The notes beneath the pieces are model-generated. The model did no database searches, was not told the DNA's origin, and was given only the letters and a program-made list of their open reading frames with translations. From Candidatus Poribacteria bacterium (lineage in GTDB: Bacteria > Poribacteria > WGA-4E > PCPOR2b): a stretch of DNA of 17,156 bases. Of this stretch, positions 6,209 to 12,210 are shown piece by piece. Numbering within the stretch: position 1 is the first letter of the stretch; every line of letters starts with the position of its first letter. The position numbers were made by a program, and so were the translations under genes. The DNA is taken from contig JAPUIP010000450.1 in NCBI GenBank assembly GCA_027296925.1, forward strand, positions 1-17,156. The letters run 5' to 3'.

Positions 6209-8947
6209 TTAACTCATATCAGAGCGTGTGTCTTGGGGCTGATCGGGCTCACCGTAGTAGTAGTGGTAATAATAACTAATATCCGGATCCACTTGGGGCT
6301 TCGCATCATTCAGCACAACACCGAGAACCGGCGCGCCACTGTGTTTCAGCAGTTCTATCGCTCTTTTGGGCGCATGACGTGTTGTTTTACCGGCACGATA
6401 GACGAGAATCACGCCGTCGGTCTTTGGTGCGAGCACGGTTGCATCTGTCACCGGCAAGACCGGTGGAATATCGACCAGGATGACATCATACTCATTACGC
6501 AGTTCTTCCAGAAAGTCCGTCATCTCTTGAGAAGCAAGAAGTTCGGAGGGGGTTGGGGGCTTTGTTCCAGCAGGCAGAATTTGGAGGCGATCAATCCCCG
6601 GCATACTCAGAAAGCTCTCGACTTTTAATGTACCAAAAAGCAGGTCTGTTGCGCTGCGGATGCATTCTTCTTTGGGGGCGGCTCCAATAAGTGCATCAAT
6701 GATTCCCGGAGTATTCTCAATCCCAAAAACCCTATGCAAGATGGGGCGCCGCCAATCACCATCAACCAGCAGGATTTTCTTACCGAGCTGTGCAATGGTA
6801 ATCGCTAAATTCGAGACGATCGTGGATTTCCCTTCCTGAGGGGTTGCACTGGTCATCAGGAAACACACACCTCTTCCATCTTCTGTTGTGGCAGGCGCTT
6901 CCCTATCGGTCACTTTGACTAGCGTTTGAATCATCAGGTTGGTGCGTAAACTCCGCATCGCTTCCGCAATGGTCGATCGTGGATCATGCACGATCAGTGG
7001 AGCCGGTGGGCCTTGAGGCAGACGTGATGAAAAGCGGGCATTTTTCCAATCGATGATCCGGTTCTTGAGGCGAGCCGGGAGATTCTCGGCTGTTAGCTTG
7101 CCTTCAATATTCGGAATGACGCCTAACACCGGCACTTCCAGATATTCCTCCAACTCGGTAACCGTTCCGAGAGAGGTATCAAGGCTTTCTATGATGAAAG
7201 CGAAGACAAATCCAAGGATTAATCCGACAACGCCGCCAGCCAAAACTTTAGTTGATGCATGGGTGCTTTCTGGTTCCGTCGGCTTTCTTGCCAGTTCAAC
7301 AATTTCGACCTTTCCCCCGCCGGCAAGGTCCTGATAAATGGTCCGGAGTTGCTCTTGTTGAATCAGGTCATACGTTCTTTCGTTTACCTCCAACTCATCC
7401 TGTAGATTGCGGTATTCCGGGGTGTTTTGGATAATCTGATCTCTTCTGAATTCGAGTTGGGTAATTTTTGCGTCCAGTTCATCGTACCGAATTTGAATCG
7501 GCGTAACGCGACTTTCCTCTCTGAGTCTCGCATCAAGCACAAGCTGGTATAACCGCCTCGCCGTGTTGCGGGTTAAATCGCGAAGGAATTCTTTATTCTG
7601 AATCACGCTTGGGTGAAGACCGGTTCGTGTTTCAAGGAGGCTCTGGATGCTTTTCTCATAAATTCTCATCTGATCCAGTTGTTCTTGCACCTGATCGTTA
7701 TTATAGATCTCCGGAAACTTCAGACTGAGATCACTGACTCGCTGCCTGACATCTTTTGACACCTCCGTGATCGGAAATTTTTCACCGGAATTTTCATCCG
7801 CCAATTGTTGATTCAGCCCTTCGATTTTCTGCTCGATACTTTTCAGGAGATTTAGCCGATCGTTCCCGGCATCCAGTTCTCTTTCCAACGGTGGTTTTTG
7901 AGATTGTAACGGGCTCAGTTCCAGATTCATATCGCGAACTACAGTTTCTGGACTATAAGGAATATCCAGTTCAGCCTGTCTCTGTTTGATCCGGTCGATC
8001 TGATTTTTTAGGGTATCTAACTTGTCCGACACTTCGGCTTCATGCCGATTCTTATCCCGCAGCCTCTGGTACTCGCTTTCTTTTTGATATACCTCAACGA
8101 TGAGGTCCGCGAGGATCTGCACATACTCCTGAGTTGACACCCGCCCCTTATACTTGCCCGGCTGCTCTTTGGTAACAGTGACCTTGATGATACTGGCAAC
8201 GGTATCGACCTCCGCCGCAGTATCCGCCTTGAGCATCTTTATCACATTTTGGATATTCTGTTTTGCCCGCTGTAACTCCTGCTTATCCTCCGTTCCGGCT
8301 CCCGTTGCATCAGCCTGGAGAGCCGCCTCGATCTCAGCGATATCATCTTGTGGCAGTGTCGTTTCAGGCGGTTCATTCGCATCCGGTGTCTCTTTCTGTT
8401 CAAAGAGAGAAAATAAATCGACAGATGGCGTTTGTGAACTGTCTGGTGCTGGCGCTTGTGAATCCAACGGAGCTTCAGCAGACATACTGTCGCTCGGCTC
8501 TACGTTCAGGAGCCCTCTGGCGGATGCATCTTCATACACCCTGAATCGCGGTTCCCGCCTTCGGAGGATATGGCCAATTCTATATTCAACTCTTGTGTTT
8601 TGGAATCGCTCCTCGAATTCTTGCGGATGGACCTCCTGTAACCATCCAACAGGGATGAGCCCGGCACGATAACCGATACGTTCAAAGACCGGATCACTGA
8701 GAAGCACCTCTTTTTGGGTTTCAAGATAATCCCCTGTACCGTAGGTGAGCATCTCCTGTATGACGCCGAGTGTGGTTGTAATTTGCTCGACCTTCACGCG
8801 CGCCGAAGTGCTGAAAATGGGAGTTGCCTGACTGACCTGGTAGTAGACAATCAAACATATGATGATGACCGTTGTGATAATGATCCCCTTGCGTTTGCGG
8901 ACGATCCGCCAGTAGTCTTTCAATGTCAGATCTGTAACACCGTTCAT
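6209..8947 (-). CDS. Wzc-like polysaccharide co-polymerase fused to BY-kinase (tyrosine autokinase)
   Basis: Controls chain length and export by cycles of autophosphorylation at the inner membrane. The 912-residue order is as follows: cytoplasmic N-tail, TM1 (about 21-36), periplasmic Wzz part with coiled coils (about 290-545), a GNVR-type stretch TPEYRNLQDELEVNERTYDL (509-528), TM2 (about 568-587), then a cytoplasmic kinase domain. The kinase shows the EX2RX2R oligomerisation motif (EAMRSLR, 662-668), Walker A TSATPQEGKST (699-709), Walker A' ILLVDGDWRRP (725-735) and Walker B VILVDIPP (822-829). The C-terminal cluster YYYHYYY (892-898) offers six tyrosines for phosphorylation. An acidic, proline-rich insertion at about 150-225 interrupts the periplasmic Wzz part and is unusual. 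The start codon overlaps the Wza-like stop as TGATG, so translation is coupled. No separate phosphatase is in the window. Confidence 0.95.
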   Translation of the reverse strand: MNGVTDLTLKDYWRIVRKRKGIIITTVIIICLIVYYQVSQATPIFSTSARVKVEQITTTLGVIQEMLTYGTGDYLETQKEVLLSDPVFERIGYRAGLIPVGWLQEVHPQEFEERFQNTRVEYRIGHILRRREPRFRVYEDASARGLLNVEPSDSMSAEAPLDSQAPAPDSSQTPSVDLFSLFEQKETPDANEPPETTLPQDDIAEIEAALQADATGAGTEDKQELQRAKQNIQNVIKMLKADTAAEVDTVASIIKVTVTKEQPGKYKGRVSTQEYVQILADLIVEVYQKESEYQRLRDKNRHEAEVSDKLDTLKNQIDRIKQRQAELDIPYSPETVVRDMNLELSPLQSQKPPLERELDAGNDRLNLLKSIEQKIEGLNQQLADENSGEKFPITEVSKDVRQRVSDLSLKFPEIYNNDQVQEQLDQMRIYEKSIQSLLETRTGLHPSVIQNKEFLRDLTRNTARRLYQLVLDARLREESRVTPIQIRYDELDAKITQLEFRRDQIIQNTPEYRNLQDELEVNERTYDLIQQEQLRTIYQDLAGGGKVEIVELARKPTEPESTHASTKVLAGGVVGLILGFVFAFIIESLDTSLGTVTELEEYLEVPVLGVIPNIEGKLTAENLPARLKNRIIDWKNARFSSRLPQGPPAPLIVHDPRSTIAEAMRSLRTNLMIQTLVKVTDREAPATTEDGRGVCFLMTSATPQEGKSTIVSNLAITIAQLGKKILLVDGDWRRPILHRVFGIENTPGIIDALIGAAPKEECIRSATDLLFGTLKVESFLSMPGIDRLQILPAGTKPPTPSELLASQEMTDFLEELRNEYDVILVDIPPVLPVTDATVLAPKTDGVILVYRAGKTTRHAPKRAIELLKHSGAPVLGVVLNDAKPQVDPDISYYYHYYYGEPDQPQDTRSDMS

Positions 8948-11145
8948 CAGTTTCCACGCCTCAGAAGTTGGGTAAAGGTTGCAATCTGGATAAGTGGTAG
9001 CACATTTGATGCCAGATCACGCATTGTGGATGCAAAACTCTCTGGAACATAAATGATGTCGTCCGGTTGTAGCAGTGGGTTGTCCGTTAAATCCCCCGTC
9101 TTCATCGCTTCCGCAACGTTGATAACCTGTTGCGCACTCTGCAATCCGCCACGTTTGAGGGTCACCCGATCTAAGCTTGCGCCCGGACGGTGCCCTCCCG
9201 CAAGCCGCAACGCATCAATGAGTCGCGGCTCCCCTTCAAGAAAGTAAGCGCCAGGTAGGTTCACCTGACCAAGCACCCAGATCTTGTTCTTTTTATCCTC
9301 GATCGATGGCACAACGATAAAGTCACCATCTTTCAAAACAAAATCTTGTTTGGCGTGAGGGGCGTCGATCAACTCCTTGAGGTTATAAACAAGCCTTCCC
9401 TCTTCACGTCGAAAAATCTCAATTCGACTGGTATCCGATTTCTCGGAAATGCCACCAGCCTTATTCAGAATGAAATCCAGGAGCGTATTTGCATTTTCAT
9501 CTAACGGATAGGTTCCCCCTTCTCGGACTTCGCCGATAATTTTGGCGGCAGGTGGCGCTTGTGCATCCACGAAGATCATGTCCTGCGGTTGAAGCGAAAT
9601 ATCCTGTTGCCGCGCCTGCTTTTCCATGAAGGTCTTATAGTTGAAAAGGGTTTTTACGCCATTCTCACCGACGATGGTGACTTTGACCAAGGCAGGGGGA
9701 TGTGTCGGATTTCCGGCACCGAGCAACGCCTCAGAAATTTTCAGTCCCTCTCTCCAATCATAAACACCGGGGCTATTGACAGCTCCCGTGACATAAATCA
9801 CATTTCGAGTTGTCTGTTTCGACGGCACCTGGACAACATCTCCATCCTGGAGAATTGGGTCTCTCGCTTCTCCATTCAGGATCTTGTCCAGATCCACAAT
9901 TTCCTTATCCCCGTTTTTGCGAACAAGCGAAATCGCATTGCGATCGGCGTCAGCAGTTGTATCCCCGATATCGAGTAGAAATTCTGATAACGTCGTGATG
10001 CCCCGCTTCAAAGCATGGTATCCTGGCCCTGTTGTCCGGTCGGCCCCACGGATTTGAATCGCTCCCGACGCGCGCACAAATTGACTGTTGTATTTTGCAA
10101 CACGCACATTGACTGTATGGTTCAGGATGTATTTTTCGAGCCGTTGCTCGATAATTGTTGCAATCTGTGAAGTGGCATTCCCCGACACTTGGACTTGACC
10201 GATCATTGGATAATTAATGAATCCATTTTCCTGGACCGGATAGTTCTCTTTCTGAACCTGATTTTCCCAGAAAAGGGTGATCTCCAGTTCATCATTGATG
10301 CCCACTTGGTATTGCCCTTCGGTTGTCGGTGGGGAGAATCGGTCTGTGGATCGATACAAATCCGGATATTGACTGAAGTGTTTTCGCTGAGGCCGCGCTT
10401 GAGCAATGGTGGGGGTTTGCGAGGCATCCGCCATGAGCCGCGGTTTTTCGTCAACCGGCATTTCATCTTCAGATGGAAGCATGCCTGGCAGACTCAGCGG
10501 AGGCGCAGTGGGTTGAGAGGACGGTGGCGGCGACTTGGGGGAGGAAGCGACCTGGCGAGGAACATCGGGTGGTTTATCACCATTGCCAGCGGATTGATGG
10601 CTTGCAGCAAGGGGGGAGTCACCATTTTCCGCATCATTGGTAATGGCGGTTTTCTCATCGAGTTTCAACCGTAACGGGTCCGGTAACTCTTCAAAGGAGA
10701 TCGCCCCAAAGAGAAGCATCGCCAGCCCGGCGGCAGCGAAGATTGGCCAAAAACGTCCTCGGCGCCGATAGGGTTCAATCTGCTCTTGCCCAGATATAAC
10801 GCGCAAAACTGCGGGTTCAGCGTCTGTTTGGGATATAAGCGTATTCGGCGACGAATCTCGCTGTTGTTTTCTCGGGACAGCAGTAGAAGTCAACCTCTGG
10901 GCGACCAAAGACGTCTGTGGACGTCTCTGTGACAGAGACAGCGGAGAGGTGTGGTCAATGGTAGGGGCGGGATGCTCTGAGTCTTCGGTAGTGCCTGACG
11001 TAACGGTCTCTTGACCTTGATCGATACAGCTTGATAATTTCTTTAGAGCTTCTTCCGTTGAAATCTCATTCGTAGTCAGTTTGTGCAAAACTTCTATCAG
11101 TTCTTGCGTTTTCTTTGATGGTTGTGTGGGGTTGAAGGGATGCAT
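8947..11145 (-). CDS. Wza-like polysaccharide export protein with N-terminal cytoplasmic region and TM helix, four SLBB repeats
   Basis: Outer-membrane or envelope-spanning channel protein for polysaccharide export, first gene of the operon. The 732 residues read: a polar N-terminal region with no signal peptide (1-127), a basic-flanked hydrophobic helix (YRRRGRFWPIFAAAGLAMLL, 126-145, continuing to about 151), a long Pro/Ser-rich linker (about 155-275), the polysaccharide-export domain (YQVGINDELEI, 279-289, to about 350), four SLBB-type beta-grasp repeats (about 354-441, 448-527, 534-613, 621-700; e.g. VTGAVNSPGVY and VLGQVNLPGAY), and an amphipathic C-terminal helix (about 702-730) as in Wza. 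Canonical Wza is a lipoprotein of about 380 residues. This one lacks a lipobox and is nearly twice as long. Residues 14-41 resemble the SHOCT-like helical pair (ISTEEALKKL). Start at 11145 has AAAGGA 9 nt upstream. Confidence 0.93.
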   Translation of the reverse strand: MHPFNPTQPSKKTQELIEVLHKLTTNEISTEEALKKLSSCIDQGQETVTSGTTEDSEHPAPTIDHTSPLSLSQRRPQTSLVAQRLTSTAVPRKQQRDSSPNTLISQTDAEPAVLRVISGQEQIEPYRRRGRFWPIFAAAGLAMLLFGAISFEELPDPLRLKLDEKTAITNDAENGDSPLAASHQSAGNGDKPPDVPRQVASSPKSPPPSSQPTAPPLSLPGMLPSEDEMPVDEKPRLMADASQTPTIAQARPQRKHFSQYPDLYRSTDRFSPPTTEGQYQVGINDELEITLFWENQVQKENYPVQENGFINYPMIGQVQVSGNATSQIATIIEQRLEKYILNHTVNVRVAKYNSQFVRASGAIQIRGADRTTGPGYHALKRGITTLSEFLLDIGDTTADADRNAISLVRKNGDKEIVDLDKILNGEARDPILQDGDVVQVPSKQTTRNVIYVTGAVNSPGVYDWREGLKISEALLGAGNPTHPPALVKVTIVGENGVKTLFNYKTFMEKQARQQDISLQPQDMIFVDAQAPPAAKIIGEVREGGTYPLDENANTLLDFILNKAGGISEKSDTSRIEIFRREEGRLVYNLKELIDAPHAKQDFVLKDGDFIVVPSIEDKKNKIWVLGQVNLPGAYFLEGEPRLIDALRLAGGHRPGASLDRVTLKRGGLQSAQQVINVAEAMKTGDLTDNPLLQPDDIIYVPESFASTMRDLASNVLPLIQIATFTQLLRRGN

Positions 11146-11267
11146 AAACTACTGTCCTTTGAAGGGATGTCAAAAATGGAGTGAAGGCTCAAAAACTCAG
11201 AAAAGCATATCGCCGGATCGGATGATACCTTTGCTGGTGCGACTTCCAGAAGAACAAGCTATCAATT
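11146..11267 (-). other. Transcribed leader of the polysaccharide operon (5' UTR)
   Basis: If transcription begins just downstream of the TATAAT box at 11273-11278, the first gene has a leader of about 120 nt. I see no gene in it and no match to the c-di-GMP (GEMM) riboswitch core, nor a convincing terminator hairpin with a U-run. It is long enough to hold a regulatory structure, which only folding or alignment could show. Confidence 0.35.
11155..11160 (-). promoter_or_regulatory. Ribosome binding site of the Wza-like gene
   Basis: The minus-strand sequence AAAGGA lies 9 nt before the ATG at 11145 and is one of the clearer Shine-Dalgarno sequences in the operon, supporting this start and the unusual N-terminal extension. 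Confidence 0.7.
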
Positions 11268-11272
11268 CAGTA

Positions 11273-11302
11273 ATTATACCTTACGGGCGATTGCGAGTGC
11301 AA
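11273..11302 (-). promoter_or_regulatory. Predicted sigma-70 promoter of the polysaccharide operon
   Basis: On the minus strand a perfect -10 box TATAAT (11278-11273) is preceded, after an 18-nt spacer, by TTGCAC (11302-11297), which matches TTGACA in only the first three positions. The weak -35 suggests either modest activity or need for an activator. It lies between the small membrane protein gene and the Wza-like gene, so the operon can be transcribed both from here and by read-through from the stronger upstream promoter. Confidence 0.5.
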
Positions 11303-11308
11303 CCATCA

Positions 11309-11665
11309 CTAGAAAACCCCAATCGTCCAGAGTGTGCGCAAAACGATCAAGCCCCCTCCCATTCCACCAAAAACCAGAATCTGCAGGATACTCACGATCA
11401 TCGCCAGCCGGATGATTTTTTCCCCCAAGGCGGGTTGTTCGACTGACCAGGCGTAGGCTAGCCAGAAGGTCAAAGCGACGCTGATAAGGATCAAAATCGA
11501 TGCCCCTAAACCGGCGAGCAGAAGCTCAGAGAAATCAACCATCCGCATCGTCTCAAGCAAAGAACCGTATCGGGAAACACGTTGGATAACACCGATTAGG
11601 ATGCCGATGAGGACCAAAATGAAAAATAAAAAAAAGATGAGCGTCTTTTTGAATGCACTTTTCAT
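11309..11665 (-). CDS. Small three-helix inner-membrane protein, unknown function
   Basis: A 118-residue hydrophobic protein with a basic N-terminus (MKSAFKKT) and three predicted membrane helices at about residues 8-28, 47-70 and 86-108. Short polar loops separate them, and a Gly-rich stretch (GGMGGG, 100-105) lies in the last helix. I do not recognise the family and assign no function. It is likely a real gene because a perfect consensus promoter lies 66 nt upstream and the composition is that of a membrane protein. It lies in the same direction as the polysaccharide operon, 163 nt upstream of the Wza-like start. It may be co-transcribed as its leading gene, or be independent. The Shine-Dalgarno is weak (GAGT about 5 nt before ATG). 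The frame is open to the stop at 11309 with no sign of damage. Confidence 0.7.
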   Translation of the reverse strand: MKSAFKKTLIFFLFFILVLIGILIGVIQRVSRYGSLLETMRMVDFSELLLAGLGASILILISVALTFWLAYAWSVEQPALGEKIIRLAMIVSILQILVFGGMGGGLIVLRTLWTIGVF

Positions 11666-11737
11666 ACCGTACTCAAAAACCAGTTTAGGAGTTTATGTGA
11701 CGAGTCTGTATTGGCAATCAGAGATTGTATGCGGGAA

Positions 11738-11766
11738 ATTATATGGGGAGGTAGCGGGTTTGTCAA
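11738..11766 (-). promoter_or_regulatory. Perfect consensus sigma-70 promoter
   Basis: On the minus strand TTGACA (11766-11761), a 17-nt spacer and TATAAT (11743-11738) match the sigma-70 consensus at all twelve positions with optimal spacing. Expected transcription start is near 11731, giving a leader of about 66 nt before the small membrane protein. Read-through would also transcribe the polysaccharide operon. Confidence 0.8.
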
Positions 11767-11838
11767 TAATTGGTTTCCGGCTCCGCCGTGAGATTCGCTG
11801 AACAGAAAGCCCCACCCAATAACTCTGGACTTTTTCCC

Positions 11839-11867
11839 TTGACATTCAGAGGAGAAAGATGTACCTT
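11839..11867 (+). promoter_or_regulatory. Possible weak promoter for the GT2-TPR gene
   Basis: A perfect -35 TTGACA (11839-11844) is followed after 17 nt by TACCTT (11862-11867), which matches TATAAT at only three positions. It points towards the glycosyltransferase gene at 12211 and would leave a leader of about 335 nt containing the inverted repeat. Other promoters nearer the gene cannot be excluded. Confidence 0.3.
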
Positions 11868-11983
11868 TGCTTTTTATTCCTTTCGAGCCCTGCCCTCACG
11901 AAACCGTTTTTACTTTGGCAGCAAAGAATGTTGTGGCGTGGAATTTGCTAACGGCAGATGCTGTGGTTGTTACGATGAGGTCG

Positions 11984-12179
11984 TTGAAACTTTTTGGGCG
12001 ATTTGTCTGTACGGAACGCAGATATGCGCAGATCAAAACGGAAACCTCATATGGGACCAGAATCTCACGCAACTCCCGCCGGGCAGGCAACCGCACCGGC
12101 GCCGTTTTGTCGCTATCGCTTTTGACGCATCCTGAAAATCAGCGTTCATCTGCGTCCTGACTCTTTCGAAAAGTTTCAA
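11984..12179. repeat. Imperfect inverted repeat with ACGCAGAT motifs
   Basis: The ends are an exact 11-bp inverted pair, TTGAAACTTTT (11984-11994) and AAAAGTTTCAA (12169-12179). Inside them, in matching order, lie ACGCAGAT (12016-12023) and its complement ATCTGCGT (12148-12155). The phrase around the right copy (CAGCGTTCATCTGCGTCC) resembles an intergenic repeat found in many unrelated bacterial genomes. No transposase is present, so this is a decayed palindromic or MITE-like element at best. Confidence 0.55.
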
Positions 12180-12200
12180 TCCGTTCGATGAAATTGTGAG

Positions 12201-12205
12201 GGAGG
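12201..12205 (+). promoter_or_regulatory. Ribosome binding site deciding the GT2-TPR start
   Basis: GGAGG lies 5 nt before the ATG at 12211. It favours that ATG over the in-frame GTG at 12196, which precedes the Shine-Dalgarno sequence. Confidence 0.8.
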
Positions 12206-12210
12206 AAAGC

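Larger units (their letters stand above)
11767..12198. other. Gene-free region between divergent transcription units
   Basis: About 430 nt without a convincing gene. Two plus-strand open frames here (11770-12135 and 11867-12160) have composition unlike neighbouring proteins and run through the inverted repeat, so I regard them as chance. The stretch holds a possible plus-strand promoter near 11839 and the inverted repeat at 11984-12179, and ends at the ribosome binding site of the GT2-TPR gene. Confidence 0.5.

Noticed and set aside
8154..8672. Long plus-strand frame of 172 codons opposite the kinase gene.
   Set aside because: It is antisense to a clear Wzc-like coding region, rich in Ser/Ala/Cys, and explained by codon bias of the true gene.
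11146..11270. Possible c-di-GMP riboswitch in the operon leader.
   Set aside because: I could not find the conserved core or a matching helix arrangement.
11770..12135. Plus-strand frame of 121 codons with several cysteines (CCGVEF, GRCCGC), resembling a small metal-binding protein.
   Set aside because: It runs through the inverted repeat, the residues show no family pattern, and no Shine-Dalgarno precedes it.
11867..12160. Plus-strand frame of 97 codons upstream of the GT2-TPR gene.
   Set aside because: It overlaps the repeat and the other chance frame, and its sequence looks like translated non-coding DNA.
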